From Nepenthes gracilis (Eukaryota > Streptophyta > Magnoliopsida > Caryophyllales > Nepenthaceae): DNA of 64,000 nucleotides. Shown piece after piece: positions 49,906 to 62,076 of the stretch. The notes beneath the pieces are model-generated. The model was not told the origin of the DNA. It worked only from the letters and a program-made list of their open reading frames with translations, and did not search any database. Every line of letters starts with the position of its first letter. Position 1 is the first letter of the stretch. The translations under genes and the position numbers were made by a program. The DNA lies in NCBI GenBank assembly GCA_033239525.1, contig BSYO01000014.1, forward strand, positions 17,530,021 through 17,594,020, in the 5' to 3' direction.

Positions 49906-50706
49906 TGTTGCGTCATCAGATCCTGTTCATCGTACGGACGGAGATCCAAATGTATCCTCAAACCTTTTAACCGTATAAACGAATCGAAACCTGTGCAACA
50001 CAAAGTACTCGGACGGTCCTTTTTGGTAAGAGGACGTGATTTTAAGGACGTAGATGTGGACTTTAGAAAGAGAAAGAAAGCAGTGGCACACAGTATTTTT
50101 ACGTAAAAAACCCTCTCTTGAATGAGAGAGACAAATCACGGGACTTGTGGTCCAGAAATAATTTCACATAGTGATTTTGGTTACAAGTAACTCAAGTTTA
50201 CAGAGAGTGAAAATAGAAAGCAAAACGGCATCCTACTTTTGGTTCTCTTCTTGCGTGCACTATTACGTCTCCTTTTTTTGAAGTTTGGTCTGTGTATATA
50301 TACTTGACGTCTTTCACTTACCTAGCGTAGAGCTTGCATGCGTGAGAATTCCTATCTCCAACTCTATAAAACCCACTGTGCTGTCTTGCAAAATTTATAA
50401 ATTCTGGAAGTCAACTGCTTCTCTTAGGGCACACGTGCTTTCCAAAAACTGCTGCCTTCCTCGAGAGGTTGCCTTCATTCCTTCCTGCAGTCTGACAGAG
50501 TCAGCCACCAACTTCTGACAAGCCGACTTTGTAGGCTTAGTAGAGTCCTCGGTTGTTACCATGAGTCTTTGGACCTTAATAGACTCCACGACGATTATAC
50601 CCCTTGGGCCGAGTCGGCCATCAGGGCCTATTAGGCCTCCATGGCACAAGGGGCCAACCCATAGAAATGGATTTTCTAACTAGGCCTTGGGTATTAGTAC
50701 CCATCA
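49906..50706 (-). repeat. 3' LTR of the element at 49906-60502
   Basis: The minus strand starts TGATGGGTACTAATACCC and the plus strand starts TGTTGCGTCATC. A GTATATATAC TATA box lies at about 50294-50303 on the minus strand. It pairs with 59702-60502 over its full length. Confidence 0.9.
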
Positions 50707-51121
50707 CTAACCTCCCATGCCAAGAGGTTTGAGAATTTTGACCTTTTGGCATGTCTATTGACCACGAAAATATCTCGAGTGTCATGTGAGGGTATCCTCC
50801 CCCGAAAATCCACTTGTACCTTTGTTCTGCGTTTACTGTTTAGTAGTAGCTTGATAGTGGCACATGTTCCTTTTTTCTCACAAATGTCTGAGGACGTTGT
50901 CCTGCACCGCCGATTGGCACATTAAATGCACATTAATTGCTGCCTTGGGAAGAGAAGAGCCATCATTGCCTACAACTTGTAGGGAGTTGACACGTGCCCA
51001 GGCAATTAATGAGGCACACTTTTTGAATTTCTTGGTCGTTTAAGTTACTCTTTCCTTTGCAATTTCATTTGCATATCTTCAAAATTGTAAGTGCTCTTAC
51101 AAAAGCTCATTGCAATTTCCT

Positions 51122-53573
51122 ATGGCTTCTTCTCTTTCTTTGGGGGACCTTGAGGCCATTCGAGCGAGATATAGAATTTCGAGCTCAATGGCCATGGTAG
51201 TTCTTAGCGCTGATGAGAGGGCGTGCTCACCTCCAGATGGATTCATCACCGTTTGCAAAGTTCATCTTAAAGGTGGTCTTCAATGCCTTATGGCCCTAGA
51301 GTTCTTTGAGATTATAAGGGACCTCAAAGTCACTGTGGCCAGGCTCTAGCATAACGTCATTAGGTATCTGGTTTCTCTCTGCGTTTTCGCTCGCTGCCAC
51401 AAGAAAATCTTCGATGCTGTAGCATTGAATTTTATCTTAAGGTTTGTTCATGGACAGGACTGGATTATGATTTTTTCTCGCTCTAAATTCGTCACCATTA
51501 GTGGGGGTAATCCTGATTCTACCAAACGATGGAAGGATAAGTTCTTTTTCATTGGTGTTCATCCTCACTGGGCCATTCCTAATGAGTAGGAGAATGTGGA
51601 GCCCAATCTGTGTAAGAACGCCACGACTGATGAGAGGGCGTTGGTGAAGGATTTCACCAACTTGGTGTAGTCCAATCTTGGCTCCTTCATTGAGAATAAG
51701 AGGAACAGATAGCTGAGATCTGAGTTCTTGGAGAAAGCCTAGTGGGAGCCTCAACCCGAGGACTGTGGTGCCCCCGCTGGTACTCCAAAGAAGAAGCTGA
51801 AGAAGCGAAAGGCTCCGAGGATTGAGGAGCTGTCCGAGTGAACAAAGAAAAGCCATTGAATTGAAACATCAAAATGTCCGACTGCGATTGCTAAGTACTC
51901 CTCCTTGTCCGATGACGACACAGCCACTATTGAACTGCTGGTGAGAAAAAAGAGACCAGTCCGAGGCGTTGAAGACGTCGGACGTTCAGTTGCCACTGAA
52001 CTTGTCGAGCAACCTTTTGAGGCCGTGGGCCTGTCCGTAGAGCCACCTGTTGCCCCCTCCTCCTCTTTATGAGTCAATGCCTGGCATTCCTTCTATTTTT
52101 ATTAGAGAGGCCTTGGATTGAATGGATAATCCATCAGAGGACATTGCTGTAGGATAGGCAGGGGGAGACTGAGGCAACTCAGGCCGTGGAAGCAGTGATG
52201 ATGACTATGATGACGATTGCTAAGATTGTTGAGGCCAAGGAAAGCTAGGCCACATAGTTGCCTACTGTGATGTTCCACATCGGATGGGGAGTGGAACGAA
52301 GCGTGCCTTATAAGGGCATGGATAACTCTCCATTGTGGATACGTTTTGGGGACGGTGGAGGCCATCTGCCAGGAATAAAATCGTGCGCTTGTGTGGCAAA
52401 GCAGACAATATTCACAAGTGAGTGCCTGGGGACGTTATAAATGGTATAAGAGACGGGGCCTGATTCGGTATGCCAGCGCCGACGCTAGGCTCACACGGGG
52501 TGGATTGTGATGTCCCACATTAGATGGGGAGGGAAATAAAGCGTGCCTTACAAGGGCATAGATACCTCTTTCTTGTGGATGCATTTGGGAGAGGTGGAGG
52601 CCGTCTGCTAGGCACAAAACCGTGCGCTTGTGTGGCAAAGCGGATAATATTCACAAGCAGGTGCCCGGGGATGTTACACACATTGTCGAGACTGTAGAGC
52701 CCCCTTGCCTTGTAATCTAAATTTATGGTCCGATAGGGATTCTGCTCGAGGCCTGTGAGGAGGTCTTGGTAGAGGACGCCGTAGGGACTTTGCATAGTGC
52801 TGGGAGAGAGCGTGTTGTGACTAAGGACTTTGAAGTGGCCGAGCCCCTAGCCGTGGAGGTCTGCATAGTTGTTCCTGAGGCTGAGGAAGCTGTAGCCGGG
52901 GCCGAGGAGGTTCAGGAGATGGAGCCGTCGGAGTCCGAAGCCCCCAGAGAGGAGAGTTCAGCTAAGAGCTCTCTCGTCTCTAAGCTACTTTTCTTCTCTA
53001 CTTTAGGTTCTTGTTCTCCTCTATCCATGCCTTAATGATCTGTTTTTCTTTTGCAGTTTCGTGAGCTGGCTAGCAGTCTTGGCCTGATTATTGGCGATGC
53101 CGCCCAAACTTGTACTAAGTTGGAGACCTTTAGGGCTTCAGGGGAGCCCGTCAAAAGTCTTGAGCTTGAGCTTGATGAAACCAAGAGCAGAATTTCTTTT
53201 CTTGAGGATTTGCTAAGGGTCAGAGAGTAGCAGCATGCCTACTTTGAAGAATCTCTGAGGGCTCAGAAGCAACTGAACATCTCTCTCTGAGGCAGGAATC
53301 TCCAGCTGGAGGAGGAGTTCAGGACCTTGCTAAAGCCCAAGGACATCAAACCGGCTCTGGATCGCAAGTACTGGAATGCCATCAAGATGTGCTGTCGCAT
53401 AATGAAGATTTTCTCCCGAGGCTTCCTACTGGTCTGTTTAATCCAAGGAATGTCAGCACTCAATGCAGGGCAGATCTGATTGGTCTCCCAAGACGAGGTG
53501 GGACTTCTGACCCTTCTCAGCTAGGACCTTCTAGCGAACTTAAATCTTCCAAGCAGCCAAGATCTTTGGACTA
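51122..53573 (+). pseudogene. Antisense pseudogene in a Tat element (PF04195-like, coiled coil)
   Basis: It lies between integrase and the 3' LTR, on the strand opposite to gag-pol. The ATG at 51122 opens MASSLSLGDLEAIRARYRIS, then SPPDGFITVCKVHLKGGL and HNVIRYLVSLCVFA (after a stop at 51347), then R-F-V-H-G-Q-D-W and a tryptophan-lysine-aspartate strand near 51530. A lysine/arginine-rich, then acidic linker follows to 52980. A likely intron (donor near 53005, acceptor TTTTGCAG ending 53057) precedes a coiled-coil part with LELELDETKSRISFLEDLL, ending near 53573. AATAAA follows at about 53640. Stops and the TRIM-like insertion at 52266 disable it. Its relative in the element at 37288-47593 has the same layout. 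Function unknown. Confidence 0.72.
52266..52678 (+). mobile_element. TRIM-like miniature LTR element
   Basis: Two direct repeats of about 174 bases, 52266-52439 and 52506-52678, start TGTGATGT(T/C)CCACAT and end GTTA(T/C)A. The 66-base middle opens with TGGTATAAGAGAC, one change from the initiator-methionine tRNA primer site TGGTATCAGAG, and closes with a purine tract CGGGGTGGAT right before the second repeat. No coding capacity. This size and layout match terminal-repeat retrotransposons in miniature. Flanks CCTAC and CACAT do not form a clean duplication. It lies inside the antisense pseudogene. Confidence 0.85.
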
Positions 53574-54229
53574 GCTAGGAGATTCGGAATAGTGTTGTAT
53601 TTTCTTTGTAGTATATTCTTGTTGTACATTCAATATATGAATAAAATTTATTTTTGGTGCAATCTTTCTCCTCTTTCAAAGATTGCTTATATGCTTGGTT
53701 CTTTATTGGACTTGTGCTCTTTGAAAATTTTATCCTTTATGAGCTAAGCGTCTGAACCTTTTGGCCATCATTGATTAAAGATGCTACCTCTAGGATTTTT
53801 GCATTCTTATTATTTTTTAACCCTCTACATTTTTAAATTCAGCTCTTGTGGGCTGCTTGGCGTCATTGTCAAGTTTTGAATCTGAATTCAAAGAGTCACT
53901 CTAACTTTGCCGAGTTTTGTGAGTATGACCCTTATGGGCCGTCCAGACTTTGCCGAGTTTTTGAGTTTGACTTTAATGAGCCGCTCGTACTTTGCCGAGT
54001 TTCTTTGACAAGTGAAAGGGATCCTTTCACTTGATTTAGGGACAACCTCGGTTTTGTAAATTTATGAAATGATATGCAAACACTCAGTTGAATGCAAAAC
54101 AACAAATAAGCAAAAGGAAATTTATTGTATTAACAAAATATGGTACATGCACTTCAAATGATGAACTTGACCTTACCTAGCCGTCTATACATTTATTGAT
54201 AGTATTTTTTGAGGTCAGAGGTGTTCTAT

Positions 54230-55190
54230 GTTTGAGGGACAAGTTTGCATTCTTGGATGCGCAACTTGTAGGCCCCATTTCGAAGAATGGTTGAGATTAG
54301 GAATGTCCCTTTCCAATTTAGAAAAAGCTTATTTCGATACTCCTCAGTATCAAGTCCCCCATTTTGAACTATCGTGCTCTCACCTTCTTATTGTAATATC
54401 TTGCAACTCTCTATTGGTATGCCGCTGGCCGCGGCCTTACCATGTCTCGTGCTTCCTTAAGCATGTCAAGGTTTTTTTGAAGTTTCGAGCATTGTCACCC
54501 AGGTTGAAGCACTCAACCCGAAAACTAGGCAGTCTGATTTTTACTGGAATTATTACCTCAACCCTGTAGTATAAACTGAAGGGGGTTTCTTGTGTTGGAT
54601 CCCTCGGTGTTATCCTATACGACTACAAGACTAATGGTAGTTCATGCACCCAAGAGCCCCCAGAATGCTCCAACTTGGTCTTCAGCCCATGTAATATTGT
54701 GCGGTTCGTAACTTTCACTTACTCATTGCATTGCGGATACACGATTGACGTATGAACCAACCTTATCCTCAGGTTGGTACATTATTTGGTGAACTGTTTT
54801 TCAATAAATTGGGTTCTATTGTCAGTCACTATTCATTCGGAAATTTTGAACCTGCACACGATATTTTACAGGATGAACTTTGTGCATTCTACTCTATTAT
54901 TCGCGCTAATGGTGTGGCCTCGACCAACTTCGTGAAGTAGTCAATCCAGATGATCAGGAATTTTCTTTGTCCAACCACTGTTGGGAGAGGTTTGAGTATG
55001 TCAAGCTCCCATTGAGCAAAGGACTAAGGCGATTGCAATGCTTGAAGCTCTATGTGAGGTTGGTGGGTGAGATTCCCGTGGACTTGGCAGTTCTCGTATT
55101 TTCATACGAAATTCATGGCATCATACTTCATGGTTGGTCAATAGTATCCTTACCTCATCAACTTAAAGGCGAGATTTTTAACCCCAATGT
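54230..55190 (-). pseudogene. Integrase remnant of the Tat element
   Basis: On the minus strand the core has DYFTKLVEA-type and IVTDNRTQF motifs (about 54870-54790), then YPQCNE (about 54740) and LEHSGGSWVHELPLVLY, which match plant gypsy integrases. The zinc-binding N-terminus and the tail are less clear. Stops and frame changes are present. Integrase inserts element DNA into the host genome. Confidence 0.72.
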
Positions 55191-55194
55191 GGGA

Positions 55195-55968
55195 TCAACA
55201 TATTTTGAGGTGCACTTCTTGGAGGATATAATCAGCCTCCTTGGGAGTGAGGCACCGTAAATAGGGGGTGGAGAATCCGCACCGGTACAATTGGCCGTTC
55301 ATGATAGTATACCAACCGGTTATCTTCTTCACCTTCTTGGCTTCATCCGCATCGTCAGGTAATGTCATGTCAGACAGGTACCTTAAATAGGGAGTCATCC
55401 AATTGTTTGCACTCGATACCTGTATCACCTCTGGTTTAGGATCTTCCATGCTTGGCTTCTCAAGGACTTCGTGCATCCCTCGGACGTATTGCTTTGGGTC
55501 TCTTGATACTGCTGCCTTTGCTAACAAGTCGGCTTTCCCGTTCTCTTCTCTTGGGATGTGAACCATTTCCACCTTCTCAAAGTCCGAAGTTAGATATTGG
55601 ACCCTCGAAAGGTACTTGGAGAGTTGTGAGCTGTTCACTTTGAAATGTCCGCAGACTTGGTTGACGATTAACTCGAAGTCGCTGTATACAACCGAGTTTC
55701 TGGCCGAACATTTCTTAGCCAACTGGAGTCCTACTAGTAATGCTTCATACTCTGCGGCGTTGTTGGTTGTTGGAAACCTGAGAATCATGGAATATTTTAT
55801 CTCTGACCCCACAGACATTCTCAACACAACGCAGTTCCCACAGACATCATTTGTTGAAGAGCCATCCATGTACAGAGTATATGTTGGTGCTCTGTGAGGC
55901 TCATCTTCATCACGAAGGTCTGAAGCGCCTAGAGTTGGGGTCGCAGTCTCAACGATGAAATCTGCCAA
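55195..55968 (-). pseudogene. Archaeal-type RNase H domain of the Tat element
   Basis: An open frame of 257 codons without a stop. It begins MADFIVE and has YTLYMDGSS, NNAAEYEALLVGLQLAK and VYSDFELIVNQV, and ends REENGKADLLAKAA, the motifs of the second RNase H that marks Tat elements. The last part (about 55300-55195) runs into the start of integrase, with TPKEADYILQEVH. The acidic residues D, E and D are kept, so the domain itself may be intact, but it is cut off from a working polyprotein. Confidence 0.88.
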
Positions 55969-56247
55969 GGCCTAACCTTTTAAGGTTGGCATCGGGTGAA
56001 ATTCTTTGTCGAACTCTCCCAATTCAATGGCTCACTTAACTAGTCATTTTGACATCTCAGGCTTCTACAATATCGCTCTTAAGGGCTGATCGGTCAGGAC
56101 TATCACCTTGTGTGCTTGGAAGTAGGGTCTCAACTTTCAGGCATCATACACGAGTGCCAAAGCCATCTTCTCCATATGGGGGTACCTGGTTTCTGTATCA
56201 GCTAGGGTTTTGCCGACGTAGTACATAGGCTGCTGCTTATCGTATTG

Positions 56248-57290
56248 CTACTGAATCAACACTGACCTCAAGACCGTGTTAGACACATTGAGATATAAGT
56301 ATAGTTCCTCGCCTGGCTGAGGAGAAGCCAAGAGAGGATGGCTTAAAAGATACTCCTTGAGGCCTCGAAAGGTCTCATCACAGTTCATTTGTACACTGAA
56401 GCTGTTAGTTTTGGTCCCTCTCAAGTCTTTGAAAAATGGCAAATACTTCTCGGTTGGTTTGGCTAAGAAGCGAGAGAGAGTTGCTATTCTTCCAGTCAGC
56501 TCTCGGACCTCCTTCATAGTCCGATGGGACTTCATATCAAGGATGGCCTTGACCTTCTCTGGATTTTTCTCAGTCCTCAGCGTGAAACAATATAGCCCTA
56601 GAACTTTCCAAAAGCCACTCCAAATGTGCACTTTGGTGGGTTGAGTTTTATCTGGTGCGCTCTGAGCATATTGAAGGTATCCTCCAAATCCTGAATGTGG
56701 TGGTCGTCCATCTTACTCTTGACGAGCATGTCGTCCACATAAACTTCAACATTCCTTCCGATTTGGCCATAGAACATTTTATTGACAAGTCGCTGGTAGG
56801 TGGTACCCGCATTTTTCAATCCGAAGGGTATAGCTTTGTAACAGTATATCCATTGGTATATCATAAATGACGTATGCTATTCATCTTCTGGGCTCATTTG
56901 TATCTAATTGTAGCCTAAGTACACATCCATGAAAATTAAGAATTCATGTCCAAACGTCGAGTCTACAAGCAGATCGATTTTGGAGGGTCGGAAGCTGTCT
57001 TTCAAATATGTCTTGTTGACGTCTGTGAAGTCAACATACATCCTCCATTTTTCGTTGCTCTTTTTCACTATGATCACATTTGACAGCCAATTTGGGTATT
57101 TTTCCTCCTGGATGAATCCAATGTTTAGAAGCTTCTTTAGCTCTTCGCAAATCGCCACCAATTTCTTGGTCGAGTAATTTCTTCGCTTTTGTTGAACAGG
57201 TTTGTGACAGGGATTCAGGCCCAATCTATGGATCATTATTTCAATTGATATCTCTAACATGCCACTGGATACCCAAGCAAAAATATCCAA
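56248..57290 (-). pseudogene. Reverse transcriptase of the Tat element
   Basis: Minus-strand pieces give, in order, GFIQEEKYPNWLSNVIIVKK and VDFTDVNKTYLKD (57290-56904), PFGLKNAGTTYQRLVNKMF and the catalytic YVDD (56741-56730) in 56864-56598, then the thumb and first RNase H region with LTGRIATLSRFLAK and FFKDLRG (56631-56248). At least two frame breaks separate them. The catalytic aspartates are present, unlike in the element at 37288-47593. Confidence 0.88.
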
Positions 57291-57439
57291 ATTTTTTCGG
57301 AGAAAACTGATCAGCCGGTCTCAAAATGACCGAGGCAGAGAGCTTCCTATCTGGATGAAATTTTTTGGATCGTTGGGATCCAGTGGGACTCAGCCTGTTG
57401 GTTTTCCAGATTGAGCTTGTTGTATCGTTGTTTCATCTT

Positions 57440-57800
57440 GTTAATCAAGGTCTTCCATAGGTTGGGGAAGTGGTGCCTGCGAGTCTTGTGATAGATAGCA
57501 TGTCCGTCTGGCCGCTTGGTCTTTGAGGACCTCCCCAATTCCAAATGGCGTCAGGAATTTCATTTTCAAATATGGGATGAAAGTGGTAGCACCGAAAGCA
57601 ATCAGACAATGACGTCCGAGGATAACATTATATACTGATGGAAGGATGACTACCAAGAAGGTGAGAGTCTTGGATGCAATCCTCAAATAAGTCCACAGAG
57701 TGATTTCGAGTTGGATGACCCCATGAACTGGTATTGGCTCATTGTCCAGCCGATAGAGTGGTCCCTCGATTACTTTCAGTTGACTCCTCTTAAGTCCCAA
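57440..57800 (-). pseudogene. Aspartic protease remnant of the Tat element
   Basis: The minus-strand frame of 119 codons has VHGVIQLEITLW, then TFLVVILPSVYNVILGR and FIPYLKMKFLTPFGIGEV. The protease DSG active-site box should lie just upstream (about 57850-57900), but stops break the frame there. The same motifs occur in the element at 28548-36332 (33554-33309). Confidence 0.8.
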
Positions 57801-58099
57801 TTTAAAATACGCATCAAGATTAAGTAAATTTTACGAGTTTTCATTATCAATAAATACTCGTTTCTTCTAGTAGTCAACGGCTCTGTCAGAAACGAGTATA
57901 GTTACAACCAAGGGGTCAGAATGTAGGAAAGTTACATAAGTCATATTATCGTTATTAAAACTAATGACTTCATTCCTCGCTCCTACCCTTGGCTTTTTGG
58001 CTGTAGAGTTCTCCCAGGTGTCTTCTCTGGTCGGTCGAGTTGATATTATGTTCACAATTTCGGCGGCCACTCTGTTCCTCGATGGGTTAACCTCACCGT

Positions 58100-59660
58100 T
58101 ATCTACTTGTTTTGGAAGCCTGTCTGGTCTTTGTAGGAAGTAGTTAAAGTGCCCACTCTTGATCAGCTTCTCGATTTTTTTCTACAGCATCCGGCAGTCC
58201 TCCTTACTATGACCTCCACAGCGATGGTAGTCGCAATACTTCGACTGATCACTAATATCTGGATTCTTCAGTGCTTTAGGCCACTTCAAAAATTTCTCAT
58301 CTTGAATCTACATCAGGATGTTAGTACGTGTGTCATTCAAAGGAGTTAGGTTCATAGGCCTGAGCTCCTTCCAAATGACCTGCTCAGACTTATACTGCTT
58401 CTTCTGCCATTGGGGACCCTGATGAAGCCCACATTTCCTCTTTCCTTCTACCACCATCAGGTGAAAGTTCTCGTTTCTTTCTGACTTCTTGGCGTCATTA
58501 GCTTCTTCGACCGCTATGTTTGCCCATGCCATGGGCTCGGCCTCTACAAAGGTTTGGGGTCCCTTATGGATGAGGTGTTTGAAGAAAGCTCTTACCTCCA
58601 ATGCAGATAAGAAAGCATTAAGCTTTATCTTGTTTGTCAGCTCGGGAATCTGTCTGGCTTTTGCAATGAACTAGGATAGAAACCCTCAAACTCTCCATGG
58701 CTCCTTACTTCATGTGGGTAAGGTATCAAGGCTGCTTCTCGATTATCTTGCTAGACGCGAATTGGGAGAGAAAATTATCTTCTATCTCGCCAAATGATCG
58801 AATAGAATTTGCTGGCAGTCCGTAGAATCAAATCTTTGCGTCTCCCTTAACTTCAACGGAAAATATTGACACATCGTTATCTCATCCAATCCCTGAAGGT
58901 TCAGATGCTCATGAAAGTGATCCAAATAATCCATTAGATCGGCACTTCCGTCGTGAACGTCGAGATTTGGCATTTTAAACTTTGGAGTGAGCTACCTCAT
59001 TTTGATCTCCATAGTAAATGGAGACCTACGTAGGTTAGCAGCTCCTCCTCCATTGTTATCATCAAAGACTCGTTGCCAGATATTTTCGAACTTCTCCTCT
59101 ACTTGGGGTGGAGGCATCATCTATTTCTCGTTGAAGTAGTTCCTTAACTCGCAAGGGTCCCGGGCAGCTTGCGACTCTGGAAGGCTCCTAGCCCTTGGTG
59201 GGATCTCGTCACGAGGGGACACCTCTCGAATGGTGTGCTCTTGGTTATTACGGGAACATCAAGGATTTTGCATCTCTAGGCTTTCCTCCTGGATCCAAGG
59301 ACCTAAGCAACCCTCAAGTCATGACAGGACTTTGCCATTTGAGGCAACCTGAGTCTCAGGGCCCTTATGTTGATTAACTTGCTGAGTAGGATTCTTCTTT
59401 CCCTTTTTTTTCTTCTGGGACGTGGTGGTCTGGGAGGCCTTAAATGGTGCCCCCTTTGGCCACTCATCCATTTTCGAACAAAGAGTCTGTACGACTTTGA
59501 AAATATCATCCATTCTCATTGCCAATACTCGGACATATGGATTAGGATGGTCATCTATCCTGAAACCCACAGGAGGGCTATTCCCACATTAAGCAGCCTC
59601 TCTACCGGGGCATTGGTTTGTACTCTTGTGCTCACCATGTTTCAGTTTTTTAGAAAAATA
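58100..59660 (-). pseudogene. Gag remnant of the Tat element
   Basis: Broken minus-strand frames show RVLAMRMDDIFKVVQTLCSK (59570 onward), then a lysine-rich linker. The capsid core follows with MPNLDVHDGSADLMDYLDHF and a QYFPLKL strand (58973-58860), then FFKHLIHKG (58600) and a zinc-finger-like YCDYHRCGGH region near 58230. At least four breaks. Confidence 0.75.
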
Positions 59661-59701
59661 TGTTAACTTGACTTTTAGCTGGTTCCCATAGACGACGCCA
59701 A

Positions 59702-60502
59702 TGTTGGGTCCTCGGATCCTGTTCGTCGTTTGGACGAAGATCCAAACGAGTCCTCAAACCTTTTCACCATATAAACGAATTGAAGCCTGTGCAACACAAA
59801 GTACTTGGACGGTCCTCTTTGATAAGAGGACATGATTTTAAGGACGCAGATGTGGACTTTAGAGAGAGAAAGAAAGCAGTGGCATGTAGTATTTTTACTT
59901 GAAAAACTCTCTCTAGAATGAGAAGGAAAAACTAGAGAGTCTTGATCCAAGAATTATTTCACTATGGTGGTCTTGGTTACAAGTAGCTCAAGTTTACAGA
60001 GAGTGAGAATACAGAGCAAAATGGCGTCCTGCTTTTGGTTCTCTTCTTGAGTGCACTGTTATGTCTCCTTTTCTTGATTTTTGGTTTTTGTATATATACT
60101 TGACAGCTTTCACCTACCCAGCATGGAGCTTGCCTGCGTGGAAATCTTTGCCACCAACTCTATAAAACTCACCGCGCCATCCTGTAAAACCTACCAATTT
60201 TGAAAGTTAACTGCTCCTTTTAGGGCGCACGTACTTTCCAAAAGCTGCTGCCTTCCTTGAGAGGTTGCTTTCATTCCTTCCTACAGTCTGACAGAGTCAG
60301 CCACCAATTTTTGGCAAGCCGACTTTACAAGCTTAGTAGAGTCCTCGGTCGTTACAATGATTCTTTGGGCCTTAATGGACTCCACGACCATTATGCCCCT
60401 TGGTCCAAGTCGACCATCTGGGCCTGCTGGACTTTCGTGGCACAAGGGCCCGAATCATGGAAACGGGTCTTCCAATTGTGCTTTGGGTATCGGTACCCAT
60501 CA
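59702..60502 (-). repeat. 5' LTR of the element at 49906-60502
   Basis: 801 bases, the same length as 49906-50706. The plus strand starts TGTTGGGTCCTC and ends TACCCATCA. A TATATATAC box lies at about 60094-60102 in the promoter position. The primer site lies directly to its left. Confidence 0.9.
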
Positions 60503-60809
60503 CAATGGAATCGTTAGATTTGAAATAGAAGATAATCTGACCAAACTACAATATATCTAAATGATCAGACTATTGGAGATATAGAAGACCAGGGTGCTAA
60601 ATGATCAATCGGCTAATAAATTTGAAAGAATAATCTTGATGAAGTATTATATAAATCGAGAATTAAATGGTTGAATGGGGTGAACAATTAATATGCCTGG
60701 TAAATAGACATTAAAATCAAAACTTATATTACAGTTAGGTCATTCAATTTTCAACTGACGTAACTTTTCAATTAATATACAGTCATACATATTTAGAAAA
60801 TGCATATTT
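60503..60809. other. 307-bp spacer between two inverted LTRs
   Basis: Unique-looking AT-rich DNA with no gene. Its end bases are CAATG and ATATT. Flipping the spacer puts AATAT next to the element at 49906-60502 (left flank AGTAT) and CATTG next to the inverted solo LTR (right flank CGTTG). Each pair then agrees at four of five bases. Confidence 0.6.
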
Positions 60810-61497
60810 GATGGGTATTGATATCCAAGGTCCAGTTGGAAGACCCGTTTCCATGAGCTGGGCCATTGTGCCATGGAGGCCTAACAGGCCCAGATGGCCG
60901 ACTTGACCCAAGGGACATAATGGCCGTGGAGTTCATTAAGGCCCAAGGACTCATGGTAACGGCCGAGAACTCTACTAAGCCTGCAAAGTCGACTTTTAAA
61001 ATTGGTAGATTTTGCAGGATGACGCGGCGGGTTTTGTAGAGTTGGTGGCAGAAATCCGACGCACGCAAGCTCCATGCTGGATAGGTAGAAGCCGTTAAGT
61101 ATATATACGCAGACCAAACTTCAAGAAAAGGAGACACAACAGTGCACGCAAGAAGAGAACCAAAAGCAGGACATCGTTTTGCTTTCTATTCTCACTCTTC
61201 GTAAACTTGAACTACTAGTAACCAAAATCACCATAGTGAAATCATTTCTGGATTAAGAGTCCCGTAATTTTTTCCTCTCATTTAAGAGAGGGTTTTCCAT
61301 GTAAAAATATTGCATGCCATTGCTTTCTTTCTCTCTCTAAAGTCCACATCTACGTCCTTAAAATCACGTCCTCTTACCAAAGAGGACCGTTTGAGTACTT
61401 TGTGTTACACGAGTTCCGATTCATTTATACAATGAAAAGGTCTGAGCACTTGTTTGGATCTCCATCCGTATGACGAACAGGATCCGATGACGCAACA
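60810..61497 (+). mobile_element. Solo LTR, inverted relative to the element at 49906-60502
   Basis: It starts TGATGGGTATTG and ends GACGCAACA, the reverse complement of the LTR family at 49906 and 59702. Landmarks include GTATATATACGCAGACC at about 61100 and CACATCTACGTCC. It is 688 bases long because about 108 bases around the GTTGGTGGCTGACTCTG part are missing. No internal sequence is attached. Flanks ATATT and CGTTG do not match each other. Confidence 0.88.
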
Positions 61498-62071
61498 CGT
61501 TGATTTATATTTTTTCACGGACTTCCAGTTTGAAAATCCTATATAATAATAGATTGATTCAATCTTATCTTAAATCGTATCCAATATCATTAAATACAAA
61601 AGTTACTTTTTTTAAAAAAATATTTGTGTCACAGTTAGCTATTTAATATTTTTCTTCTTATATTTTTGGCTTTTATGAGCTAGTTACTGAGAAATGGGAT
61701 GCTTCCTCTTCACTCTCACCTGTTTGATTACAGAATTCTAAAAGATGAGGCTTAAACTTAAAAAATTCTTTAAATATATATTTTAAATTCTAATATAATG
61801 TTAAATATTATGAAATGGATAATACTAAAAAAATTAAAAAAATTCCAAAGCTAATTTTGAGTTGATTCTAGAAATTTGAAATAATGCCATTCTCGAGAGA
61901 GCAAAATGGTAAAGAATTTTTTTAAATATAATTTTCAGTCAAATTAACGTTATTTCTGCTTTTAATTTAACTAATTATTTTGCACGTATAAATCTGAATT
62001 AATTCTATCAAGCTCAACCTTAATTTTATTAGTGATTGAATGCCAAACCCATGCTTACAATGTCAACTAAG
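61498..62071. other. AT-rich intergenic DNA
   Basis: No coding frame, RNA gene or bounded repeat recognised. Confidence 0.5.
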
Positions 62072-62076
62072 AGTTA

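Larger units (their letters stand above)
49906..60502 (-). mobile_element. Large Ty3/gypsy LTR retrotransposon, Tat lineage
   Basis: Two direct LTRs of equal length, 801 bases each (49906-50706 and 59702-60502), bound an internal region of about 9 kb. On the minus strand a primer site TTGGCGTCGTCTATGGGAAC follows the 5' LTR and a purine tract (GGCATGGGAGGTTAG) precedes the 3' LTR. Domain order is gag, protease, RT, archaeal-type RNase H, integrase, then an opposite-strand pseudogene carrying a TRIM-like insertion. The RNase H frame is open for 257 codons and RT keeps its YVDD box, making this the best preserved element here, although stops break gag and pol. The outer flanks AGTAT and CAATG do not match. 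They match after flipping the spacer at 60503-60809. Confidence 0.92.

Noticed and set aside
52261..52683. A target duplication for the TRIM-like element
   Set aside because: The flanks CCTAC and CACAT agree poorly. The element call rests on its internal structure instead.
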